A DNA stretch of 64,000 bases from positions 124,001 to 188,000 of the forward strand of contig NZ_VTER01000008.1 of assembly GCF_008180445.1 (NCBI RefSeq), written 5' to 3'. Source of the DNA: Bacillus_AB infantis_B. Lineage in GTDB: Bacteria; Bacillota; Bacilli; Bacillales; Cytobacillaceae. The position numbers and the translations under genes are program-made. Shown here piece by piece: positions 1 to 8,500 of this stretch (within the stretch, counting starts at the first letter, position 1; each line of letters starts with the position of its first letter). Under the pieces are notes generated by a model, which worked only from the letters and a program-made list of their open reading frames with translations, had not been told where the DNA came from and ran no database searches.

Positions 1-150
1 TACACTCAGGAAACCAAATGCCACCAGATCAGCATTCCTTATCTCCCAGCATAGCAGGATCAATTTCCGTTATTTATTTCAATTTGCTAAAAGGATCCAG
101 GGCATTTAGGCAGGGAGTTTGTCTAAAACCTGTCATCGCGTGCACTTCAG

Positions 151-960
151 TCAATCAAGGAGCTCGATAAAATCTGTTACTATGCCGTCGGCAGGAAGCT
201 TCAATGCTTTTCCTGCTTCTTTTTCAGTCCTGATGGTCCAGATAATGGCCTTCATCCCTTTTTGATGTATCCGGTCCAAAAGCTGCCTGTTCGCAATAGT
301 ATGCTTTGGATTTATATAGCAGGCATACTTTGCAATCTGTTCAAGCTCCCTTGCGGTCATCCTTTTCGTTTTGTAATTCAGGAGAATTCCGACCGGGATG
401 GAAGGCAGCAGGCTATGAATCTTTTTCATTGAGCTCCTGTCGAAAGATTGGATGATAATCCGGGATCCAGGGCCCTTGTCCAGCTTCCTGCTCTTTAGCT
501 CTTCTGCAATCTGTTCTTCTATGCCTGGGTAAAGGGCCGGCTTCTTCAGTTCAATCAGGAGCCCGGCTTTACCGGCATATTTGTCCAGCATTTCAGTGAA
601 TGACGGGATGATTTCCCCCGCAAATTCCGTGGAATGCCAGCTGCCTGCATCCAGGCTCCTCAGCTCTTTCCATGTCAGGGAAGAAACTTTGCCCTTGCCG
701 TCTGTTGTCCGGTCGACAGTCGAATCATGAATGACTGCAAGTCTACCGTCCTTGGTCCGCTGGACATCAAATTCAAGAAAATCTGCTCCCATTTGAAGAG
801 CATAGTCAAATGATGAGAAGGTGTTTTCCGGCCTGGATCCTGCCGCTCCACGGTGTCCGATTTTGAGCTTTGATGGCAGGCTGCCATGTGCCTCCTGTAC
901 TTCTCGAAGGGCTTTCAGCCTGGCTAAAAGCAGTGTTAATCCATTCCGGCAGCTGCCCAT
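151..960 (-). CDS. glycerophosphodiester phosphodiesterase
   Basis: GDPD-family phosphodiesterase, which hydrolyses glycerophosphodiesters to an alcohol and glycerol-3-phosphate. Visible family residues, numbered from the upstream ATG at 969, are GHRG (H39, R40), PENT (E48), LEFD (E66, D68) and the second catalytic-type histidine in VIHD (H81); the C-terminal IIWTIRTE and GIVTDF stretches are also typical. No signal peptide or membrane segment is seen, so it is probably cytoplasmic. The first possible ATG (969) directly abuts the AAAGGAG box, so the second ATG at 960 is the better start (269 aa). It stands alone; no terminator is obvious in the 150 bases beyond its stop. Confidence 0.93.
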   Translation of the reverse strand: MGSCRNGLTLLLARLKALREVQEAHGSLPSKLKIGHRGAAGSRPENTFSSFDYALQMGADFLEFDVQRTKDGRLAVIHDSTVDRTTDGKGKVSSLTWKELRSLDAGSWHSTEFAGEIIPSFTEMLDKYAGKAGLLIELKKPALYPGIEEQIAEELKSRKLDKGPGSRIIIQSFDRSSMKKIHSLLPSIPVGILLNYKTKRMTARELEQIAKYACYINPKHTIANRQLLDRIHQKGMKAIIWTIRTEKEAGKALKLPADGIVTDFIELLD

Positions 961-1058
961 GCTTTTCATCTCCTTTTACTGGTGAATTTTAACCTCCTGT
1001 TTTCTATTACCCTGACAATCTATCATATTGAACTGCTCCTGTTTCGGCAAATGAAAAC

Positions 1059-1352
1059 TTAATCCCAATCTTCATATATGATCCTGCCGCCAGTCAAATC
1101 TATTTCGTTTCGTTCACCTTTATAGTAAAGCTTTCCATTTTCATGGAACAGCAGCTTTTCATAAGTGTAAATACTTTTGCCTGCAGGCAGTTCAATGACT
1201 ACCTTTTGACCCAGGTCTTTTTCCGGGGATTCTATCTTAATAAGACTGGTAGAATAGTAGAAAATCAGAAGACCTGCTGCAGCCGTCAAAAGGATGAGGA
1301 AAGGAATCTTCCATCTGATTGTCCGCCTGCCGGTATATCGGTCTGATCTCAT
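1059..1352 (-). CDS. small single-pass membrane protein, unknown
   Basis: 97-residue protein not recognised as a named family. A basic N-terminus (residues 1-15) is followed by one hydrophobic segment at about 17-36 and a charged, probably extracellular tail rich in beta-type sequence, consistent with a type II anchored small protein. A GGAGG box sits 7-8 bases before the ATG at 1352, so it is probably a real gene. It is co-directional with the upstream-lying phosphodiesterase gene but separated by about 100 bases; no functional link is evident. Confidence 0.6.
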   Translation of the reverse strand: MRSDRYTGRRTIRWKIPFLILLTAAAGLLIFYYSTSLIKIESPEKDLGQKVVIELPAGKSIYTYEKLLFHENGKLYYKGERNEIDLTGGRIIYEDWD

Positions 1353-1669
1353 GGTATCTGCAACCTCCGTTAAATTATAATGCTTGCCAAGCGAGTAAAT
1401 TGGTTCTAACTAAAGCCTTTACTAGCGTATGCAGCAGCGGCAGGGCCGATGACAAAAAGAGGCTGTCTGCCAGGCGGCCGTCTGAGGGGGGATCTTAGGC
1501 CGGATTGACTATTCTGCCTCATTTTGAACCAGGCACAGCTATAGGGAATCGAATTAATTTTGGTAGATTAGTCTATTTCTGTTTTAGCTGATAGTATGAT
1601 ATGGTAGGTAACGGAGCAGGATTACATAATTTTTAAAATGATCCAATCAGATTATCCGGAGGAAGAAAT
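1353..1669. other. intergenic stretch, no gene seen
   Basis: About 317 bases between two divergently oriented small genes. I find no ORF with a ribosome binding site and no recognisable RNA element. The AT-rich part at 1555-1610 presumably holds the promoter of the rightward gene, but no convincing -35/-10 pair stands out. Confidence 0.5.
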
Positions 1670-2041
1670 ATGATTTGGGAAACCGTAGATGGAATTAATA
1701 TATGGAAACTGAGCAGGTATTTCAAGAAGCTTTCTGCTTCTAAGCTGACGCTGGAAGAAAAAGTTCTGAATGATGTTCTGGTCGTTACACTGCCGCTGAA
1801 AAAATCAGATGAACCAACTGCCGCTGAAATCAGGAAACAGATTGAAGAGGCTGTCCTGCACTCGGATGGATTTGAAACATTGAAAGTGGCACTCCTGGAA
1901 AACTGCAGGCCGTCATATAAAGAAATGATGACGAAATATGGGGTCAGAAGATGGCTGGAAATTCCTGTAGAAGAAAATGTTATATATAAATTTTCATTTG
2001 AGAATATAAAAGAAACCAGCCAGCATAGTCCTGCCAGCTAG
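1670..2041 (+). CDS. hypothetical protein, 123 aa
   Basis: Soluble, mixed alpha/beta protein with no signal peptide or membrane segment and no motif I recognise. The ATG at 1670 follows a CCGGAGGAAG box at good distance, and a hairpin terminator follows within 40 bases of the stop, so it is a monocistronic gene. Function unknown. Confidence 0.65.
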   Translation: MIWETVDGINIWKLSRYFKKLSASKLTLEEKVLNDVLVVTLPLKKSDEPTAAEIRKQIEEAVLHSDGFETLKVALLENCRPSYKEMMTKYGVRRWLEIPVEENVIYKFSFENIKETSQHSPAS

Positions 2042-2078
2042 CTAAAGGCAACGGAGCTTCTGAGCTTGCTGCAGGATT

Positions 2079-2102
2079 GCATGGGAAACCATGCTTTTTT
2101 TT
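2079..2102 (+). terminator. rho-independent terminator
   Basis: GCATGG and CCATGC arms around a GAAA loop, followed by a run of eight T. It ends the 123-aa hypothetical gene. Confidence 0.8.
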
Positions 2103-2122
2103 ATGGGTAATTTTGCGAAAAT

Positions 2123-2148
2123 TGAAACTTTTGTCATGCACATTCGTA
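2123..2148 (+). promoter_or_regulatory. sigma-W-type (ECF) promoter for nfeD-flotillin operon
   Basis: TGAAAC at 2123-2128 and CGTA at 2145-2148 are separated by exactly 16 bases. This matches the established sigma-W consensus of Bacillus subtilis, where the homologous yuaFGI operon belongs to the sigma-W regulon. The elements are seen in the sequence; use by sigma-W is inferred from that match. Confidence 0.8.
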
Positions 2149-2273
2149 AATAATACAGAAGCTTCCAGTTGGATAGTCAGAGGGGGAGAAAAAGAAAAGC
2201 ATCTACACTCGTACCAAGTTTTTAGGCCGTTGTATGCTGTGTGCGAGAAGCGGGAGGGAGGTTTGATATTGAT

Positions 2274-2798
2274 ATGGAGATCTTCGGGTTGCCGATCCAG
2301 ACTCTATACTTGTACATGTTGTGTTTTTCAGGCGGAATAATAGTTTTATATATTTTGTTCGGAGATGTTCTGGAGGGAGCCGGTGATATAAGCCCTTTCC
2401 TGAACCCCATACTGCTTTTTGCTTTTATGACGATTTTTTCGGCAGCCGGTTTCCTGATGGAATATACAACCGGGATGGACAGCATCTTCATCATAGCCAT
2501 CTCGGCGGCAATCGCTTTCTTTTTGGATGCCGTTTTATATCTTTTTGTGCTGATCCCTTTGTCCAATGCGGAAGAATCGCTTGTCTATACAGACGAATCC
2601 TTGAGAGGCAGGGTTGGGAAGGTCATTATCCCGATACCTGATAACGGTTTCGGTGAAGTGCTGATTGAAAGTGTCAGCGGGAGGATTGCCAAGTCAGCCC
2701 AGAGCTTTAAAGGAGGGCCGATTGAAGAAGGCCGGGAAGTACTCATTATAGAAGTTAATGAAAATGTCCTTCAGGTTGTCAGACATGAAGGATTATAA
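2274..2798 (+). CDS. yuaF: NfeD-like membrane protein (YuaF type)
   Basis: NfeD-family partner of flotillins. From the ATG at 2274 the protein has 174 residues: three hydrophobic segments at roughly 5-30, 42-60 and 67-92, then a C-terminal soluble domain (about 100-174) starting at the GRVGKV stretch that fits the OB-fold of NfeD proteins. A GTG 33 bases upstream is in frame, but the GGGAGGGAGG box at 2252-2261 lies between the two, so the internal ATG is preferred although the spacing (12) is long. It ends 15 bases before the flotillin gene and both lie behind a sigma-W-like promoter, the same arrangement as B. subtilis yuaF-yuaG. The family takes part in membrane microdomain organisation and envelope-stress resistance. 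Confidence 0.85.
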   Translation: MEIFGLPIQTLYLYMLCFSGGIIVLYILFGDVLEGAGDISPFLNPILLFAFMTIFSAAGFLMEYTTGMDSIFIIAISAAIAFFLDAVLYLFVLIPLSNAEESLVYTDESLRGRVGKVIIPIPDNGFGEVLIESVSGRIAKSAQSFKGGPIEEGREVLIIEVNENVLQVVRHEGL

Positions 2799-2813
2799 AC
2801 AGGAGGGAACAGA

Positions 2814-4361
2814 ATGGCAATGATTTGGGTGGTAGTTGGTGTTGCAGCTTTTCTTTTGATTGCTCTGCTCGGTGTATTTGTTACTAAGTATAAGACGGCA
2901 GGACCTGACGAGGCTCTGATCGTCACAGGCAGCTATCTTGGAAACAAGCGGGTACACGTGGATGAGTCCGGCAATAAAATTAAGATCATCAGGGGAGGAG
3001 GGACCTTCGTCCTTCCGGTATTTCAGCAGTCAGAGCCATTGAGCCTGCTTTCAAGCAAGCTTGAGGTGTCAACGCCTGAGGTATACACAGAACAAGGGGT
3101 GCCAGTAATGGCCGATGGCACAGCCATCATTAAAATAGGCGGCTCCATCAGCGAGATTGCCACTGCAGCGGAACAGTTCCTTGGAAAATCAAAGGAAGAC
3201 AGGGAGAATGAAGCGAAGGAAGTGCTCGAAGGCCACCTGCGTTCCATCCTTGGTTCCATGACAGTCGAAGAAATTTACAAAAACAGAGATAAATTCTCCC
3301 AGGAGGTTCAAAGGGTAGCCTCCCAGGATCTGGCGAAGATGGGCCTTGTCATCGTTTCATTGACAATAAAGGATGTAAGAGATAAAAACGGCTATCTGGA
3401 TTCTCTGGGCAAGCCGAGAATTGCTCAGGTTAAAAGGGATGCGGATATTGCAACAGCTGAAGCCGATAAAGAAACAAGGATTAAAAAGGCAGAAGCTGAT
3501 AAAGACGCCAAAAAGGCAGAGCTGGAGAGGGCAACCGAGATAGCTGAGGCTGAAAAGGAAAATAAGATGAAAATGGCAGATTACCGCAGGGATCAGGATA
3601 TCGCCAAGGCCCGTGCCGACCAGGCTTATGATCTGGAAACAGCCAGGGCCAAACAGGAAGTTACTGAGCACGAAATGCAGATCAGGATCATTGAAAGGCA
3701 GAAGCAGATCGAGCTGGAGGAAAAAGAAATCCTGAGGCGTGAGAAGCAATACGATTCTGAGGTTAAAAAGAAGGCGGATGCAGACCGTTATGCCGTGGAG
3801 CAGGCTGCAGAAGCAGAGAAGCGTAAACAGATTACAGCAGCTGATGCCAATCAGTACCGCATTGAATCACAGGCAAAGGCAGAAGCCGAGCGGGTCAGGG
3901 TTGACGGCATTGCCAAGGCGGATGCCTTAAGGGCCCAAGGGGAATCTGAAGCTGAAATTATCCGCCTGAAAGGACTTGCAGAAGGAGAGGCCAAGCGGAA
4001 AATTGCTGAGGCGTTTGAGCAATTCGGCGAGGCTGCAGTTCTCGATATGGTCCTCAAAATGCTTCCTGAATATGCCAAACAGGTTGCGAGCCCGTTATCC
4101 AATATTGATAAAATTACAGTCGTCGATACAGGCGGCGATGGAAAAAGCAGCGGGGCCAACAGGGTTGCAGGCTATGCAACAAATCTAATGAGCACCATGC
4201 AGGAAACGCTGAAAGCTTCTTCAGGCATCGATGTGAAAGAACTGCTCGAAAACCTCTCAGGCAAGCATAATGTACGCCAGAGCCTGGATGAACTCACATA
4301 TGAGCTGAAGGAGGCGGCCCAGAAGAAAGAAGGGGAAAAAGGGACCATCAGCACACCATAA
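2814..4361 (+). CDS. floT: flotillin-like protein FloT
   Basis: Flotillin (YuaG/FloT), 515 residues, matching the usual length of about 510. A single hydrophobic membrane anchor lies at residues 3-23, the SPFH/band-7 domain at about 30-190, and a very long charged coiled-coil region with repeated EAE/KAEA motifs at about 190-400, which mediates oligomerisation in the family; the C-terminal part carries the AEGEAKRK stretch and a variable tail. Flotillins scaffold functional membrane microdomains. A GGAGGG box precedes the ATG. A strong hairpin follows the stop, so the operon is nfeD-floT; the third gene (yuaI) found in B. subtilis is absent here. Confidence 0.95.
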   Translation: MAMIWVVVGVAAFLLIALLGVFVTKYKTAGPDEALIVTGSYLGNKRVHVDESGNKIKIIRGGGTFVLPVFQQSEPLSLLSSKLEVSTPEVYTEQGVPVMADGTAIIKIGGSISEIATAAEQFLGKSKEDRENEAKEVLEGHLRSILGSMTVEEIYKNRDKFSQEVQRVASQDLAKMGLVIVSLTIKDVRDKNGYLDSLGKPRIAQVKRDADIATAEADKETRIKKAEADKDAKKAELERATEIAEAEKENKMKMADYRRDQDIAKARADQAYDLETARAKQEVTEHEMQIRIIERQKQIELEEKEILRREKQYDSEVKKKADADRYAVEQAAEAEKRKQITAADANQYRIESQAKAEAERVRVDGIAKADALRAQGESEAEIIRLKGLAEGEAKRKIAEAFEQFGEAAVLDMVLKMLPEYAKQVASPLSNIDKITVVDTGGDGKSSGANRVAGYATNLMSTMQETLKASSGIDVKELLENLSGKHNVRQSLDELTYELKEAAQKKEGEKGTISTP

Positions 4362-4367
4362 GGTTTC

Positions 4368-4400
4368 AGGCGCAGGAAGAGCGATTCCTGCGCCTTTCAT
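4368..4400 (+). terminator. terminator-like hairpin after floT
   Basis: Perfect 11-bp stem AGGCGCAGGAA / TTCCTGCGCCT with a 6-base loop. The tail TTTCATTATAGTTTTT is T-rich though interrupted. Confidence 0.7.
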
Positions 4401-4581
4401 TATAGTTTTTTTCAATTGCCGGCTTTGGTGACTAATACCGCGAGTTTTTTTTATTTTGCTGTTTCTGCCCCCCTGTTTGTTTGCCTCTGAGGAAATGACC
4501 TAAAAATTGTGCGTTAGTCTATTCGCACAATAGCTCATTGCTGAATAGGATATATTGAATCAACTAAAGGAGGTTTTATAA

Positions 4582-4695
4582 ATGTCAGACGGATGCGGAT
4601 ACGGCGGAGGTTTTGCCCTGCTGGTAGTATTGTTCATTTTATTGATTATCATCGGTGCTTCTTGGGGTTATGGCGGAGGCGGATACGGCTACTAA
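4582..4695 (+). CDS. YjcZ-family miniprotein, 37 aa
   Basis: Tiny sporulation-associated protein: a glycine/tyrosine-rich N-terminus (MSDGCGYGGGF), one hydrophobic helix of about 18 residues (LLVVLFILLIIIGA) and a glycine/tyrosine tail. This is the layout of the YjcZ/YczM-type family of B. subtilis. An AAAGGAGG box lies 8 bases before the ATG. It is followed after 37 bases by a paralogue. Members are reported as sporulation- or spore-associated; exact role unknown. Confidence 0.85.
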   Translation: MSDGCGYGGGFALLVVLFILLIIIGASWGYGGGGYGY

Positions 4696-4732
4696 ACGGT
4701 ACTGACAAAGAATAAAAGGAGGAGATCTTCCA

Positions 4733-4867
4733 ATGGCATACGGATACGGATACGGCGGCTATGGCGGCTGCGGCTACGGAGGCGGCGGCTACGGCGGCGG
4801 GTTTGCGCTGATTGTTGTACTATTCATCCTTCTGATCATCGTTGGTGCAGCCTGCTTTAAATGGTAA
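4733..4867 (+). CDS. YjcZ-family miniprotein, 44 aa
   Basis: Second YjcZ-type protein, with an extended glycine/tyrosine-repeat N-terminus (repeated YGG and GYG units, residues 3-23, one cysteine at 13) and a hydrophobic helix at 25-41 nearly identical to that of the preceding gene, ending CFKW. An AAAGGAGG box precedes the ATG. The pair is a tandem duplication with divergent ends. Confidence 0.85.
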   Translation: MAYGYGYGGYGGCGYGGGGYGGGFALIVVLFILLIIVGAACFKW

Positions 4868-5005
4868 TAAAGTGAAAGGGGGGGACAGGGCATCCTGTCT
4901 CTCCTTTTGTATACCGGGTTTTGTACAAGTCCCCTCCACATTCAAGTGTTTTATCCCCCTCCCTAAAGGGAATGTAAACAAAAACAGTAAATGGAGGAGA
5001 GAATG

Positions 5006-5203
5006 ATGGAGCATCAGACTGAGGACAGGGCATACACGCTCGATGAGATTCACGGCCTTTTGGAAAGCGGGCTTCAGCGGGAGCTTAACCCAAAGGAACA
5101 CAGCATTGTATCAAAGTGGATTGCTTCTTTTGATAAAGAGGATAGGATCATTGTACTGAATATGTTCAAAGAGCTGCTGAATAAGCATAAACGGATAGAT
5201 TGA
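5006..5203 (+). CDS. hypothetical protein, 65 aa
   Basis: Small soluble, helix-rich acidic protein with no recognised family. An upstream ATG at 4991 overlaps the GGAGGAG box itself, so the start is taken at 5006, 6-7 bases after the box (5003 is also possible). A compact terminator follows directly. Function unknown; the position after two sporulation-type miniproteins is only weak context. Confidence 0.55.
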   Translation: MEHQTEDRAYTLDEIHGLLESGLQRELNPKEHSIVSKWIASFDKEDRIIVLNMFKELLNKHKRID

Positions 5204-5209
5204 ATGAGG

Positions 5210-5234
5210 AGCCTTCATTAGAGAAGGCTTTTTT
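5210..5234 (+). terminator. rho-independent terminator
   Basis: AGCCTTC and GAAGGCT arms, 6-base loop, then a TTTTTT tail. It closes the 65-aa gene and argues against the longer ORF that runs through it. Confidence 0.85.
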
Positions 5235-5548
5235 CTATGTACAGAGAAGTAATTCTTCCGCCAGGAATGTTGAGAACTTGGCAGAAAAGCCACATGCAAA
5301 TGATTTAATGACAAATCTTGATTGGCTCTTAAAGAACCTCTATAATCAGGAGTATAAACGAATTTCCTATAAGTGGAATCAATGCCCGTATTCCCCTATC
5401 TGAACCAGAAGCTTTGACGGACGCTGCTATTATCGATTTTTCCCTTGAAGTCCTGTCATCGTTATTGCACATCCAGCGATCGGCCACTGTGGAGGCTGTC
5501 CGGAAGGCTTGCTTATTTCGGCATTAATCAGGAGGAATCAATAAATAT
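5235..5548. other. intergenic stretch, nothing recognised
   Basis: About 314 bases before the CheB/CheR hybrid kinase. The only open frame across the first half begins inside the preceding terminator and has no ribosome binding site. No riboswitch or repeat is recognised; it must contain the promoter of the kinase gene. Confidence 0.5.
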
Positions 5549-8500
5549 ATGTCTATGAAACAATCAATTAACACTGCCGGGAAAAAATCTTTGGGGAAAG
5601 AATTTTATATTGTAGGAATTGGCGCTTCTGCCGGGGGACTGGATGCCATTGAACAGTTCTTTTCGAAAGTACCTGCCGATTCCGGTATGGCGTATATAGT
5701 TGTTCAGCATTTATCCTCCAAATATAAAAGCTTTATGCCGGAACTTTTGGCAAAAAAGACGAAAATGAATATATTGCGGATCAAGGAAGGGATGCAGGTC
5801 CAGCCTGACACCATCTATCTGAATCCGCCTGATTCCTATACGTCGATTGAGGACGGTACATTCAAGGTGAGCGGATACGAAAAAGACAAACAGCTGCATT
5901 TTCCGATAGATGCCTTTCTGATATCCCTCGCTGCGAGCAAAAAGGACAAGGCAGTTTCCATTATCTTTTCAGGGAAAGGAAACGATGGAACGGCTGGAGT
6001 TAAAGCAATTAAAGATAATGGCGGAACAGTTATAGTCCAGGATGGACAGTCAGCTAAATTCAATGATATGCCGGAAAGTGCAATTCTTTCAGGCTATGCA
6101 GATTATGTTGAGGCCCCTTCCAACATGCCCTCTATTCTCAGTTCCTTCAATGAAAGTGTCTTGCCCCGCTACAGCCAGGAAACCTTAGAAGAAATTTTTG
6201 GCCTGATAAAAAAGAAAACTGGATTGGACTTTGCATGCTATAAGAAAAACAGCATTATCAGAAGAATTGAACGGCGGATCCTGCAGCTTGAATCCAAGTA
6301 TCAAAGCGTTGAACAATATCTTGATTATTTGCAGGCAAACAGCGGAGAGGTTGAGAATCTCCAAAAAGACCTTCTGATCGGCGTTACCCATTTTTTCAGG
6401 GATTCGGAGGCTTTCAAGATCATTGAGGATGTGATCGTGCCGGAAGCCGTCCACCGGAAGGCGGCTGCAAAGGAGGAGCTCAGAATCTGGATCGCCGGCT
6501 GTTCCACCGGTCAGGAAGCTTACTCCTACGCGATTCTGTTTGACCGCTATGTACAGAAGATGGGCTTGGACCTTAACGTCAGGATCTTTGCAACAGATAT
6601 TAATAAAGATGCAATAGAGTTTGCCAGACGGGGGATTTATCCAGATCATCTGACCGAAGGCATCCCTCAGGAACTGCTGAAGAATTATTTTGTGAAAAAA
6701 GGAGACAGCTGGGAAATCATCAAGCGCATCCGCAGCCATGTCGTTTTTGCTCCGCATAATCTCATAAAAGACTCTCCTTTTGTCAATATGGATGTAATCA
6801 GCTGCAGGAATGTCATGATTTACTTTCAGCCGGAGCTGCAGCGAAAGCTGCTGTCACTCTTTAATTTTGCTCTAACAGAAAAAGGCACCCTCGTTCTGGG
6901 GCACAGCGAAACAACCGGGAAGATGTCCCATTTCTTCCGTCCTGTCAACAGTAAATGGAATATCTATAAAAATGCGATTTCTGAGAACTGGGTGGTGCAG
7001 TCAGAAGGGAGAGTTTCGAAAATGCCGGTTTCGGCAGATCAAGCTGAAAATAGGAGCATTGCGGCAGATTCACTCTCTGCTCGCAGGAGGGCGGCTATCC
7101 ATCAGACCCTTATGGATAATTATGTGCTCCCTTGCATCGTCCTGAATGATGTCAATGAGGTAATATTCACGTCCCGCCGGGCGAACAAGTATCTGAATTT
7201 CCTGAATGAATCCTCGAGCAAAAGCATCTACAAAATGGTCCCTGTCCATCTGTCGGTCATGATTGGGACTGCCCTGAAGAAGTTAGATGGTGAGCGGAGT
7301 GAGGTGCGTTATAAAAACGTCCATTTTGACGTAGATGGCGAGAACCGGTATTTTGATCTTATTGTAAGAAAATTTGCAGCCAACGAATCTCTTGCTATCA
7401 TCCTTTTTGATGAAGACCAGAATACGAAGGAAAAGAAAACGATGCCTCTTTACTTCGATCCGCACAGCACGGTGGCCGAGAGGATAGCAGACCTGGAGCA
7501 GGAGCTGTATTATACTCAGCAGACACTCCAGACAACCATTGAGGAGCTTGAGACATCCAATGAAGAACTTCAGTCTGCAAATGAAGAGCTTATTGCAGCC
7601 AATGAAGAAATGCAGAGCGCCAATGAAGAAATGCATTCGATCAATGAAGAGCTTGTGAATGTAAACAATGAGTATGAACAAAAGATCAAAGAAGTGACCG
7701 CGCTTGCAAATGATATGGACAATCTGCTCATCAGCACAAATATAGCAGCAGTATTTCTGGATGCTGAACTGAATATCCGCCTTTTTACACCGGAAGCCAA
7801 AAAGGTAATCAATGTCATTGATATGGATGTCGGCAGGCCGTTTTTCCACATCTCGCATAATTTTGAACAGGCAGCACTTGTGGAAGATGCTGAAAAAGTC
7901 GTCAAATCATTTAGTAAAATTGAGAAAGAGCTCATGTCCAAGAATCATAAATGGTATCTGATGCAGGCATTCCCATATCGCACTAGTGAGAATGTGATGG
8001 ATGGGGTTGTCTTTACCTTCAATGATATTACCGAAATAAAACGATTCAACCAGAAGCTCAAACTGACCTCCAATGCTCTTGATCAGAGCCCGTCCAGGAT
8101 CTTGATCATTGATAAATCAGGCAATATCGAATACCACAATAAAGAATTTGCCGAGCATGAAGGACAACCTGACAGCTTTGTGGGAAGGAATATTAAAGAC
8201 CTGTACAGAGATCAAATGGATACAGCTGATTTTGAAGAAATTGAAAATGCCATCATTGCGAAGGAAGTGTGGAAAGGCAGCATGTCCTATCCGCTTGATG
8301 GCGGAATCGCCAGGTGGGAGAACGTCTGCTTTTTGCCGATCGAGGATCAGTCCGGAGATGTCAGCAGCTATCTTGGCATCATAGAAGATATTACAGTCCA
8401 TAAGGCATCCGAGGCTATGCTGCAGAAATCTGAAATGCTGTCTGCGGTAGGGCAGCTTGCAGCAGGAATTGTCCATGAGATCCGCAATCCGCTGACTTCC

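Noticed and set aside
1..150. Partial gene at the left edge
   Set aside because: No open frame with coding character or start signal could be supported in these 150 bases.
5200..5403. 67-codon open frame after the 65-aa gene
   Set aside because: It begins within the terminator hairpin region, has no ribosome binding site and shows no protein-like pattern.
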